From CAJYAN01 sp046484825 (GTDB taxonomy: Bacteria > Pseudomonadota > Gammaproteobacteria > UBA6429 > Thiohalophilaceae): DNA of 20,582 nt. Of the stretch, positions 6,874 to 13,879 are shown piece by piece (the first letter of the stretch is position 1; each line of letters begins with the position of its first letter). The position numbers and the translations under genes were made by a program. The notes under the pieces are model-generated. The model was given only the letters and a program-made list of their open reading frames with translations, made no database searches and had not been told where the DNA came from. The stretch covers positions 1 through 20,582 of the forward strand of contig JAWOIE010000077.1 of assembly GCA_046484825.1 (NCBI GenBank). Direction: 5' to 3'.

Positions 6874-7056
6874 ATGTATTTGCCAAAAACCCTCTATGAA
6901 GCGCTGCCATTTCTGTATGCCACCTGTAGTATCGCCACTATCTCGATACTCGATTCACCGCTGGCCATACTTTCCGGCAGCGCCCTCGGCTTCGCCGGCA
7001 TTCTAATCTACTCACTGCGACGCAGACATCGCCTGGCTCGTGTGACAGCCCCCTAA
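6874..7056 (+). CDS. Small hydrophobic membrane protein of unknown function
   Basis: A 60-residue protein with an excellent ribosome site (AAGGAG, 6 bases before ATG). Residues about 10-26 (ALPFLYATCSIATISIL) and 30-47 (LAILSGSALGFAGILIYS) form two likely membrane helices, followed by a basic tail RRRHR that should stay cytoplasmic. The short loop between the helices contains DSP. It has its own promoter candidate and a strong terminator, so it is an isolated, deliberately expressed unit rather than a chance ORF. I recognise no functional family; a hairpin-type inner-membrane microprotein is the best description. Confidence 0.75.
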   Translation: MYLPKTLYEALPFLYATCSIATISILDSPLAILSGSALGFAGILIYSLRRRHRLARVTAP

Positions 7057-7088
7057 ATACCCCCTCTCCTTCGTATTGACACAGACCC

Positions 7089-7116
7089 ATCCCCGATCCT
7101 GTCGGGGATTTTTTTT
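7089..7116 (+). terminator. Strong intrinsic terminator
   Basis: ATCCCCGA (7089-7096), loop TCCTG, TCGGGGAT (7102-7109), then T to 7116, eight T in all. This is a textbook Rho-independent terminator 32 bases after the small membrane protein gene. It should separate that gene from the Nudix gene that follows. Confidence 0.95.
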
Positions 7117-7160
7117 GTATATACTTGTCACCTCGTAATTTTTCCAAAGGCAGGCGAGCC

Positions 7161-7619
7161 ATGAACTTTCCCACAGCCGGCGTTGGCGCCGTTGTCTTTT
7201 TGCATAACAAGGTCCTGCTCGTCAAGCGTGGTACGCCCCCCTACCGGCATGAGTGGGCCATCCCCGGCGGCAAAATCCGGCCCGGCGAAACTTTGCAAGC
7301 GGCCGCGGAACGCGAGGTCCTGGAAGAGACCGGTATTTGCATTCAGGCCGGTGAGGCCATTTTTGCCTTTGATCTGATTGAGCGTGACAACGCGGGTGAT
7401 ATTCTTTTTCACTATGTCATCGTTGACCTCATCGGGATTTATCGTGCCGGCGAGATCCAGGCCAGCAGTGATGCCAGCGCCGCCGGCTGGTTCAGTCAGG
7501 CCGAGCTGGCGACGCTGCCTCTGAACCGAGCCACGACGAGTCTGTTACAGCGTTTTACGGATTTCAGACACCAGGCGCGCAGGATTCAGGATGAATGGTT
7601 AGCGAAAACAGGAGACTGA
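7161..7619 (+). CDS. Nudix (MutT-like) hydrolase
   Basis: With ATG 7161 the protein has 152 residues. An upstream in-frame TTG at 7125 is rejected because it adjoins the terminator, while AAAGG and AGGCGAG precede the ATG. The complete Nudix box Gx5Ex7REUxEExGU spans residues 37-59, from GKIRPGE to REVLEETGI, and holds the metal-binding glutamates. The preceding PYRHEWAIPGG is also typical of small Nudix enzymes. Such proteins hydrolyse a nucleoside diphosphate linked to another moiety, such as ADP-ribose, oxidised dNTPs or dinucleotides; the substrate cannot be named from sequence. It is convergent with metZ. No clear promoter is visible downstream of the terminator. Confidence 0.88.
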   Translation: MNFPTAGVGAVVFLHNKVLLVKRGTPPYRHEWAIPGGKIRPGETLQAAAEREVLEETGICIQAGEAIFAFDLIERDNAGDILFHYVIVDLIGIYRAGEIQASSDASAAGWFSQAELATLPLNRATTSLLQRFTDFRHQARRIQDEWLAKTGD

Positions 7620-7637
7620 GTTCGCCACAATCTTCCT

Positions 7638-7652
7638 AAGTCCGGCGGACTT
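7638..7652. terminator. Small hairpin between convergent Nudix and metZ genes
   Basis: AAGTCC (7638-7643), loop GGC, GGACTT (7647-7652) forms a perfect 6-bp stem ending directly at the metZ stop codon (7653-7655 on the minus strand). There is no T run, so intrinsic termination would be weak. It is the only structure in the 33-base gap between the two genes. Confidence 0.35.
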
Positions 7653-8840
7653 CTAGCATTGGCGCAGACCACGCTCCAGATCGGCCTTGATATCCTCAAT
7701 ATCCTCAAGCCCCAAGGCCACACGCAGAAATCCATCACTAATGCCCGCCTGCTGCCGTTCCTCCGGCGTTAGACGCCCGTGCGTCGTGGTCGCCGGATGG
7801 GTGATGGTGGTCTTGGTATCACCAAGATTGGCGGTGATGGAAAGCATTTGTGTGTTGTCCACCACCTTCCAGGCCGCCGCCTTACCGCCACGCACCTCAA
7901 AGGATACAATTCCGCCAAAGCCCGACTGTTGCGCCCTGGCCAGTTCGTGTTGCGGATGCGATGCCAGTCCGGGGTAATAGGTGCGCGTCACCCCCGGGTG
8001 GGCCTCTAAAAACTCCGCCAGCCTGGCCGCATTATCACAGTGTGCCTGCATGCGAATCTTGAGTGTCTCCAGACCCTTGAGAAAGACCCAGGCATTAAAC
8101 GGACTCATGCTCGGCCCGGCGGTGCGTAAAAAACCAAACACCTCTTCACCGACATTTTTCTTATCGCCAACCACGGCGCCGCCAATACAGCGCCCCTGCC
8201 CATCGAGATACTTGGTTGCCGAGTGGATGACAATATCGGCACCCAGCGCCAGGGGCCTTTGCAAGGCCGGCGTACAAAAACAGTTATCAACAACCAGCAG
8301 GCAACCCTTGCGGTGTGCCAGCGCCGCTAATGCGCGGATGTCGGCGATCTCGGTCAACGGGTTTGAGGGAGTCTCGAGAAACAACAGTCGGGTATTGGGC
8401 TTAATCGCCCGTTCCCAGTCCTCCAGATCACTCTGCGCCACATAACTGGTCTCGATGCCATAGCGGCTCAGATATTTATTGAACAGGATGACCGTGGATC
8501 CAAAGATCGCGCGCGAGGAGACAATATGGTCCCCCTGCTGCAACAGGCCCAGACAGGTACTCAAAATGGCGGACATGCCCGAGGCCGTCGCCACACAGGA
8601 TGCGCCACCTTCCATCGCCGCCAGACGCTCTTCGAAGGTCCTTACGGTCGGATTGGTAAAGCGTGAATAGATATTGCCCGGCACTTCACCACTGAAACGC
8701 GCCGCCGCCTCGGCCGCCGAGGCAAAGACATAACTCGAGGTAGGGAAGATCGGCTCGGCGTGTTCACCTTCGGCGGTGCGTACCTGCCCGGCACGGATGG
8801 CCTGCGTCGCCAGCCCCCAGTGGTGTTCTTCATCAGTCAT
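7653..8840 (-). CDS. metZ: O-succinylhomoserine sulfhydrylase MetZ
   Basis: A PLP enzyme of the Cys/Met metabolism family, 395 residues from ATG 8840. That start is preferred over the in-frame ATG two codons earlier (8846) because GGGGGAG (8853-8847) abuts 8846 but sits 6 bases from 8840. Counting from 8846, the PLP lysine is Lys212 in HSATKYLDGQGR, the phosphate-binding pair is in YSR at 60-62, and the cofactor aspartate is in VVDN near 187. The SATKYLDGQGRCIGG signature and position next to purF match MetZ, which makes homocysteine from O-succinylhomoserine and sulfide. MetB, MetC and O-acetylhomoserine sulfhydrylase are less likely alternatives. It appears to have its own promoter and a SAM-II riboswitch. 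Confidence 0.9.
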   Translation of the reverse strand: MTDEEHHWGLATQAIRAGQVRTAEGEHAEPIFPTSSYVFASAAEAAARFSGEVPGNIYSRFTNPTVRTFEERLAAMEGGASCVATASGMSAILSTCLGLLQQGDHIVSSRAIFGSTVILFNKYLSRYGIETSYVAQSDLEDWERAIKPNTRLLFLETPSNPLTEIADIRALAALAHRKGCLLVVDNCFCTPALQRPLALGADIVIHSATKYLDGQGRCIGGAVVGDKKNVGEEVFGFLRTAGPSMSPFNAWVFLKGLETLKIRMQAHCDNAARLAEFLEAHPGVTRTYYPGLASHPQHELARAQQSGFGGIVSFEVRGGKAAAWKVVDNTQMLSITANLGDTKTTITHPATTTHGRLTPEERQQAGISDGFLRVALGLEDIEDIKADLERGLRQC

Positions 8841-8902
8841 TGTCATCTCCCCCGTACCATTTCACGACTACGATTGTGTTCATACCTTCCCGCGCAAGGA
8901 AC

Positions 8903-8940
8903 AAAAAAAAACCCACATCAGCACAGGCCAAAGCAGGTTT
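8903..8940 (-). terminator. Predicted attenuator terminator in the metZ leader
   Basis: On the minus strand AAACCTGC (8940-8933) can pair with GTGGGTTT (8916-8909), 8 bp including two wobble pairs, around a 16-base loop. It runs into nine consecutive T (8911-8903). It lies between the SAM-II-like aptamer and the metZ ribosome site. The stem is not strong, but its position and the T run suit a riboswitch-controlled terminator. Confidence 0.5.
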
Positions 8941-8948
8941 ATCACTTT

Positions 8949-9003
8949 CGCTTTAGCGGTATTTATCTAAGCGCCCGCAAGCTGTTGACTCAAATCGGCG
9001 CAC
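8949..9003 (-). ncRNA. SAM-II (SAM-alpha) riboswitch aptamer upstream of metZ
   Basis: Read on the minus strand, the P1 strands GCGCC (9001-8997) and GGCGC (8975-8971) are fully complementary. The loop starts with GATTTG (8996-8991) and contains CTTGC (8981-8977). After P1 come GATAAAT (8967-8961) and GCTAAAGCG (8957-8949). Order, spacing and these conserved blocks match SAM-II RNAs as I remember them (P1, GAUUU loop, GAUAAA, GCUAAA forming the pseudoknot that binds S-adenosylmethionine). The family controls methionine genes such as metA, metX and metZ, and the gene downstream is metZ. The predicted transcript start lies at about the first aptamer base. The second part of the pseudoknot helix is not obvious by eye. 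Confidence 0.8.
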
Positions 9004-9009
9004 GTTTAA

Positions 9010-9038
9010 AGCCTAGGCGATAGCCTATACCTTGTCAA
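9010..9038 (-). promoter_or_regulatory. metZ promoter
   Basis: Perfect TTGACA (9038-9033) and TAGGCT (9015-9010) are 17 bases apart; the -10 keeps the key T, A and final T. Initiation about 7 bases further gives a start near 9003, the first base of the riboswitch aptamer. The -35 begins 6 bases after the purF stop. A perfect dyad TAGGC-N4-GCCTA (9014-9027) lies in the spacer and -10, so a repressor could also act here. Confidence 0.65.
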
Positions 9039-9043
9039 TATGA

Positions 9044-10552
9044 CTAGGCGTTATTGTGCAGCTCCATAATATCCTCGTCGGTATCCAGCTTTTTCCGTGC
9101 CTTATCACTACGCATCTTTTCCAACTGCTGCAAATAGGCCTCATTAATATCGCCGGTAACATAATCACCATTAAATACCGAGGTATCAAACTCGGTGAGT
9201 TCATCGCTGCTTTCCTGGACCGCGCGCACCAGGTCCTCGAGGTCCTGGTAGATCAGCCAATCAGCGCCAATCTCCCTGGCAATGGCTTTGTCATCACGGC
9301 CAAAGCCGATCAGCTCACTGGCCGAGGGCATATCAATGCCATAGACATTGGGGTGGCGCACCGGTGGCGCGGCCGAGGCGAAATACACCTTGCGGGCACC
9401 CGATTCCCGCGCCATCTGGATAATCTGTTGTGACGTCGTGCCCCGGACAATAGAGTCATCGACCAGCAGCACATTCAAACCGGCAAATTCGGTATCGATG
9501 GGATTGAGCTTCTGCCGCACCGATTTCTTGCGTTGCTTCTGCCCCGGCATAATAAAGGTCCTGCCAATATAGCGATTCTTGATAAAGCCTTCGCTGTATT
9601 TGACGCCCAGGGTATACGACAGTTGCAGCGCCGACGTACGACTGGTATCCGGGATCGGCAAGACGACATCGATATCATGGTCCGGATAATGACGCAGAAT
9701 CTTTTCCGCCAGGTATTGCCCCATGCGCATGCGCGACTGATAAATAGAAACCCCGTTCATCACCGAGTCCGGGCGGGCAAAATAGACATACTCAAAAATA
9801 CAGGGGGACAACCTCGGGTGTTCGGTGCAGACCCGCGAGAACAATTCACCCCGATGATTAATAAAAATTGCCTCGCCCGGGGCCAGGTCACGTACCAGTT
9901 CATATCCCAGGGCATCAATGGCCACACTCTCGGAGGCCACCATGTATTCCGTGCCCGCTTCAGACTGGCGTTCACCGAGGACCAGGGGACGAATGCCGTA
10001 CGGATCGCGAAAGGCAATCAGACCCCGGCCCGGCACCACGGCAACAACCGCATAGGCGCCACGGCAGCGACGATGCACACCGCTAACCGCGATAAAGACA
10101 TCTTCCGCTTCGAGATTGAGATTCGTGGAACGTTGCAGCTCATGGGCGAAAACATTCAACAGGATTTCCGAGTCGGATTCGGTATTCAGATGGCGCCGGT
10201 CCTCCACAAACAGATCTCGCTTGAGGTCTTCCGCATTGGTCAGGTTACCGTTATGCGCCAGGGCGATACCAAAAGGTGAATTGACATAAAACGGCTGCGC
10301 CTCGGCAGTGGAAAAGCAGCCGGCCGTCGGGTAACGCACATGGCCAATTCCCATATTGCCGCGCAGGCGCAACATGTGCCGAGTGTGAAATACATCGCGC
10401 ACCAGGCCATTGGCCTTGCGCAGAAAAAGGCGCTCGCCATCGCTGGTCATGATCCCGGCGGCATCCTGCCCGCGATGCTGTAATACGGTCAGACCATCAT
10501 ACAAGGCCTGATTGACTGGGGAGTTCGCCACGATACCGATAATGCCACACAT
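9044..10552 (-). CDS. purF: Amidophosphoribosyltransferase PurF
   Basis: A 502-residue enzyme of the first committed purine step: PRPP plus glutamine gives 5-phosphoribosylamine. The start MCGIIGIV places the catalytic cysteine right after the initiator Met, which must be removed. The N-terminal glutaminase domain shows QHRGQDAAGI, GHVRYPTAG (70-78), HNGNLTN (100-106) and TESDSE (124-129). The C-terminal phosphoribosyltransferase domain has the PRPP loop VLLVDDSIVRGTT (361-373) and the flexible segment KNRYIGRTFI. All expected residues are present and length is normal for the proteobacterial type. It lies 26 bases after cvpA in the same direction, the usual cvpA-purF pairing. metZ follows but is separated by its own promoter. 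Confidence 0.97.
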   Translation of the reverse strand: MCGIIGIVANSPVNQALYDGLTVLQHRGQDAAGIMTSDGERLFLRKANGLVRDVFHTRHMLRLRGNMGIGHVRYPTAGCFSTAEAQPFYVNSPFGIALAHNGNLTNAEDLKRDLFVEDRRHLNTESDSEILLNVFAHELQRSTNLNLEAEDVFIAVSGVHRRCRGAYAVVAVVPGRGLIAFRDPYGIRPLVLGERQSEAGTEYMVASESVAIDALGYELVRDLAPGEAIFINHRGELFSRVCTEHPRLSPCIFEYVYFARPDSVMNGVSIYQSRMRMGQYLAEKILRHYPDHDIDVVLPIPDTSRTSALQLSYTLGVKYSEGFIKNRYIGRTFIMPGQKQRKKSVRQKLNPIDTEFAGLNVLLVDDSIVRGTTSQQIIQMARESGARKVYFASAAPPVRHPNVYGIDMPSASELIGFGRDDKAIAREIGADWLIYQDLEDLVRAVQESSDELTEFDTSVFNGDYVTGDINEAYLQQLEKMRSDKARKKLDTDEDIMELHNNA

Positions 10553-10578
10553 AAGGACCTGCCTGTTTACGCTAAAAA

Positions 10579-11067
10579 CTAAAAAACAAAGTGTCCGGCA
10601 ATGTCACTGGGTAACAATGCCTTGAGCCAGATTGCCAGTATTTGAAATTGTTCCAGTAACACCGATGCCTGCCACCAGGGGGATTGGGGAAGCGTCGTCA
10701 GACTGGCCAGCAGGGTCAGGGCAGCGACCAGCACCACGCCGCGCAAAAAACCAAACAGTACACCAATAAAACGATCCATGCCGGACAAGCCGGTACGTTT
10801 CACCAGTTGACTGGCAAAGAAATTTGCCACCACGGACAGAATCAAGGTCAGGACAAACAAAATAACAAAGGCCGTTAACAGCCTCAAGGTCGGGTCCTGT
10901 ACCAGTTCCTTTAAAAAACGGGAAAAACCCCCGGCAAAGGTCAGCGCCACCCAGAAAGACAGCACCCAGCCGGTCAGGGACATAGCCTCTTTGACAAAGC
11001 CACGCAGCAGGCTGATCAGTACCGAGATCAGGATAACGACAATAATCGCGACATCAATCCAGGCCAC
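10579..11067 (-). CDS. cvpA: CvpA family inner-membrane protein
   Basis: A 162-residue hydrophobic protein starting with GTG 11067. Four likely membrane helices lie at about 5-22, 31-50, 65-88 and 103-123. The N-terminal WIDVAIIVVILISVLISLLRGFVKEA and the later DRFIGVLFGFLRGVV are characteristic of CvpA. The family was named from colicin V production and is linked to purF in many proteobacteria; its biochemical activity is unresolved, with reported links to envelope stress and bile resistance in enterics. The GTG lies one base after the stop of the SPOR gene, so translation is probably coupled. Confidence 0.93.
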   Translation of the reverse strand: MAWIDVAIIVVILISVLISLLRGFVKEAMSLTGWVLSFWVALTFAGGFSRFLKELVQDPTLRLLTAFVILFVLTLILSVVANFFASQLVKRTGLSGMDRFIGVLFGFLRGVVLVAALTLLASLTTLPQSPWWQASVLLEQFQILAIWLKALLPSDIAGHFVF

Positions 11068-11068
11068 G

Positions 11069-11641
11069 TCAGGGATGCCCCATGACGATACCGTTGATGT
11101 TTAATTTTTTCTTGATACTCTTTTGCATGGCCTCGGCAGAACTGCGGCGCACCTCCGGCCCCACTCTGACCCGATAGATCCAGCTGCCATTGGTCTTGAT
11201 GGCCTCGACAAAGGCCCGATAGTTATTTTTCTGCAGCCTGTCCTGCAATGCCACGGCGTTTTTACGATTGGCGAAACTCCCCACCTGCACCACCCAGGCC
11301 TTGCTATCTTTGTCCGCCGTCGTCGTCTCCGCCCTGTGTGTTTCCGGTTCGACGGGTACAGGTGCTGGGGCAGGCGTTGGCGTTGTCTTGTCTGCTGCGA
11401 TGGGCGGCGTCGCGTCATCGACCAGCTGGCGCTCGATCATTGCCGGAGGGGGCGGTGCAGTAATGCTGCCGGGTTCGCTGGACTCGAGACTCTTCAGCAC
11501 GGGGGGCTTCTCGGGAATGGCCTGCCCGAACGGCGGCAGCGTCTTATCGCGTCCACCATCGAGGATCATCGGGATAAAAATCACGGCCAGCGCGACCAGA
11601 ACTACAGCCCCGACCAGGCGTTGTTTGAGACGATCGTCCAA
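11069..11641 (-). CDS. DedD-like SPOR-domain membrane protein
   Basis: I place the start at TTG 11641 (about 190 residues, beginning MDDRLKQRLVGAVVL): AGGA lies 8 bases upstream, and DDRLKQRLVGA is the usual opening of this family. A longer reading from 11788 would run into folC and adds non-conserved residues. After the N-terminal membrane helix (about residues 8-28) comes a proline- and threonine-rich periplasmic linker, then a SPOR domain in the last 75 or so residues, from KAWVVQVGSFANRKNAVAL to the end. SPOR domains bind denuded septal peptidoglycan, so the protein likely localises to the division site, as E. coli DedD does. Its place between folC and cvpA is conserved. Confidence 0.88.
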   Translation of the reverse strand: MDDRLKQRLVGAVVLVALAVIFIPMILDGGRDKTLPPFGQAIPEKPPVLKSLESSEPGSITAPPPPAMIERQLVDDATPPIAADKTTPTPAPAPVPVEPETHRAETTTADKDSKAWVVQVGSFANRKNAVALQDRLQKNNYRAFVEAIKTNGSWIYRVRVGPEVRRSSAEAMQKSIKKKLNINGIVMGHP

Positions 11642-11672
11642 CGAAATTTTCCTGTTGCCGTTAAAATCCGCA

Positions 11673-12935
11673 TTATACGGTCTGAAGCATGGCCTCTGCC
11701 ACTGTATAGAAAGATCCGAAGACCACAATACGGTCTCCCGGAGCGGCCGCCTGTCTTGCGGCATGGTAGGCCTGGCGGACGTCAGCATAGCAGCTTATGT
11801 CCCCATGCGGCTCGGACAGGGCCTGGCGCAGGTCCGTGCTGTCCGCCCCCCGTGGAATATGGCGTAATGACGCCAGAAACCAGCTATCGACCTGCGGCAT
11901 GAGGTGTGCCAGGGTCTGTGCCACCGCCTTGTCCGCCAGCATACCCACCACGGCCAGGGTCTTTCCCGTCACCTGTTGCGTTTTAAGCATCTCGGCGAGC
12001 ACAGCCGCGGACTGGGGATTGTGCGCCACATCCAGAATGGTGGTCGTCGCCCCCGGAATCACCTGAAAGCGTCCCGGCAGGCGCACGGACAGCAGACCCT
12101 CGCGCAGCGCCTGCATGGATACCGGCAGTGCGGCCTCAAGACAGTGCAACACCTTGAGCACGCCGGCGGCATTATTCAGCTGATGCGTACCACGTAATGC
12201 TGGATACGGCAGGCCGCTGCGGGTGATGCCGCCCGGTTCATGGTAACGCCAGCCATTGGCCTCCGCCGTAATGCTAAATGCCGTACCCAGACAATGCAGG
12301 CGGGCACCAATATCCCGGGCATGACGCAGTACACTTTGTGGCACATTCGGCTCACTACAGACGACATCCTGGTGGGGACGCATAATCCCCGCCTTCTCAA
12401 AACCGATCGTCTCGCGATCACTACCCAGCCATTTTTCGTGGTCCACATCAATGGCGGTTAACAGGGCGACATCGGCATCGATGATATTCACGGCATCGAG
12501 TCGCCCCCCCATACCCACTTCAAGAATGACCACATCCAGAGGCTGACGATAAAAGATATCCAGCGCCGCCAGGGTGCCGAACTCGAAATAGGTCAGGGAA
12601 ATATCCCCACGGGCCTCATCAATACGCGCAAAGGCCTCGCACAGCAGGGTATCACTGACCGGCTCACCTTGCAGGCGCACCCGCTCGTTATAGCGCAACA
12701 GGTGTGGTGAGGTGTAGGCGCCGGTACGATAACCGGCAACACGCAGGATCGATTCGAGCATGGCAACGCTGGAACCCTTGCCATTGGTGCCGGCCACGGT
12801 AATGACGTTGAATGTCGGAGGCCCAGGCTGGAGTTGACGAAAGACCTGGCCGACGCGAGCGAGGCCCAGCTCAATTTCGGCAAAGTGCAATTGCTCCTGC
12901 CACTGTAACCAGTCGGCCAGGGTGGAAAAGCGCAT
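11673..12935 (-). CDS. folC: Bifunctional folylpolyglutamate/dihydrofolate synthase FolC
   Basis: A 420-residue Mur-ligase-type enzyme. The ATP-binding P-loop GTNGKGSS is at about 49-56, followed by the folate-site region YTSPHLLRYNER. The central segment EVGMGGRLDAVN and the DVDHEKWLG loop carry metal-binding residues. The C-terminal domain contains DVAHNPQ, typical of FolC. It adds glutamate to dihydropteroate and extends folate polyglutamate tails. ATG 12935 has AGAGGA 9 bases upstream. It follows accD by 36 bases and leads into the SPOR gene, matching the usual accD-folC-dedD order. Confidence 0.95.
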   Translation of the reverse strand: MRFSTLADWLQWQEQLHFAEIELGLARVGQVFRQLQPGPPTFNVITVAGTNGKGSSVAMLESILRVAGYRTGAYTSPHLLRYNERVRLQGEPVSDTLLCEAFARIDEARGDISLTYFEFGTLAALDIFYRQPLDVVILEVGMGGRLDAVNIIDADVALLTAIDVDHEKWLGSDRETIGFEKAGIMRPHQDVVCSEPNVPQSVLRHARDIGARLHCLGTAFSITAEANGWRYHEPGGITRSGLPYPALRGTHQLNNAAGVLKVLHCLEAALPVSMQALREGLLSVRLPGRFQVIPGATTTILDVAHNPQSAAVLAEMLKTQQVTGKTLAVVGMLADKAVAQTLAHLMPQVDSWFLASLRHIPRGADSTDLRQALSEPHGDISCYADVRQAYHAARQAAAPGDRIVVFGSFYTVAEAMLQTV

Positions 12936-12971
12936 GAGCAGCTTTCCTCTAGTGAGATCCGGTTGGAGGTG

Positions 12972-13832
12972 TTAGTGCGCGCTCTTGCGCATCATCATGG
13001 AAAGGACGCGGGCGAGACGGTCGCGCATGTCGCGGCGGTCGACAATCATATCAATGGCGCCATGCTCGAGCAGAAATTCACTGCGTTGAAAGCCTTCCGG
13101 TAAGGTTTCACGCACGGTCTGCTCGATGACCCGTGGCCCGGCAAAACCGATCAGGGCATTGGGCTCGGCCACATTGATATCACCCAGCATGGCCAGACTG
13201 GCAGAGACCCCCCCCATGGTGGGATCGGTCATAACGGAAATAAAGGGGATGCCACGCTGACTGAGCTTCGCCAGAGCCGCGCTGGTCTTGGCCATTTGCA
13301 TGAGGGAAAACAGGGCCTCCTGCATGCGCGCACCACCACTGGCAGAAAAACACACCAGGGGAATATTGTGTTCCAGGCAGACGTTGACGGCCCGGACAAA
13401 ACGCTCGCCAACCACGGAGCCCATCGAGCCCCCCATGAATTTGAATTCGAATGCGGCGGCCACCAGGGGCAGGCCCTTGACGCTGCCTTGCATGACGATC
13501 AGGGCATCGTTTTCCGCGGTGCTCTTCTGCGCCTGAAGGATTCTGTCTTTATATTTTTTCAGGTCCCTGAACTTGAGGGCATCGATGGGTTTTAAGTCTG
13601 CGCCAATTTCGATGCGCCCTTCTTCATCCAGAAAGGTCTCCAGACGACGGCGGCCACCAATGCGCATGTGATGGTCGCACTTGGGGCAGACATCATCATT
13701 GCGTTCCAGCTCGGCACGATAAAGCACGGCGCTGCAGGCATGGCACTTGGCCCACAAACCTTCCGGCACGCTCTTTTTCGAGCCACCTTCGGTGCGGATA
13801 CGGGTTGGCAGTAATTTTGTAAACCAGTTCAT
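12972..13832 (-). CDS. accD: Acetyl-CoA carboxylase carboxyltransferase subunit beta AccD
   Basis: I use ATG 13832 (286 residues, MNWFTKLLPTRIR), the family's normal beginning; a longer reading from 13883 would overlap trpA. The four-cysteine zinc ribbon is intact: CHAC at 30-33 and CPKC at 49-52. The crotonase-like carboxyltransferase core follows, with FKFMGGSMGSVVGE, SASGGARMQE and TDPTMGGVSAS forming the oxyanion and CoA-binding region. With AccA, which is not in this window, it transfers the carboxyl from biotin to acetyl-CoA, making malonyl-CoA for fatty acid synthesis. The Shine-Dalgarno sequence is weak, suggesting translation partly dependent on flow from trpA, 47 bases upstream. Confidence 0.96.
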   Translation of the reverse strand: MNWFTKLLPTRIRTEGGSKKSVPEGLWAKCHACSAVLYRAELERNDDVCPKCDHHMRIGGRRRLETFLDEEGRIEIGADLKPIDALKFRDLKKYKDRILQAQKSTAENDALIVMQGSVKGLPLVAAAFEFKFMGGSMGSVVGERFVRAVNVCLEHNIPLVCFSASGGARMQEALFSLMQMAKTSAALAKLSQRGIPFISVMTDPTMGGVSASLAMLGDINVAEPNALIGFAGPRVIEQTVRETLPEGFQRSEFLLEHGAIDMIVDRRDMRDRLARVLSMMMRKSAH

Positions 13833-13879
13833 AACGATAAATTCTAACTCATTTTCATTCGTTTGACATTCGACCGGAA

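Noticed and set aside
6746..7006. 86-residue ORF overlapping the microprotein
   Set aside because: It crosses the -35/-10 promoter region and the strong Shine-Dalgarno sequence of the 60-residue protein, has no good ribosome site, and its product is low-complexity and Ser/Pro-rich without a domain.
9533..10279. 248-residue open frame on the plus strand
   Set aside because: It is antisense to purF, with no ribosome site or recognisable domain.
11642..11788. Longer start for the SPOR protein at 11788
   Set aside because: The extra residues overlap folC and resemble out-of-frame translation. TTG 11641 has a good AGGA site and begins the conserved DDRLKQRLVGA segment.
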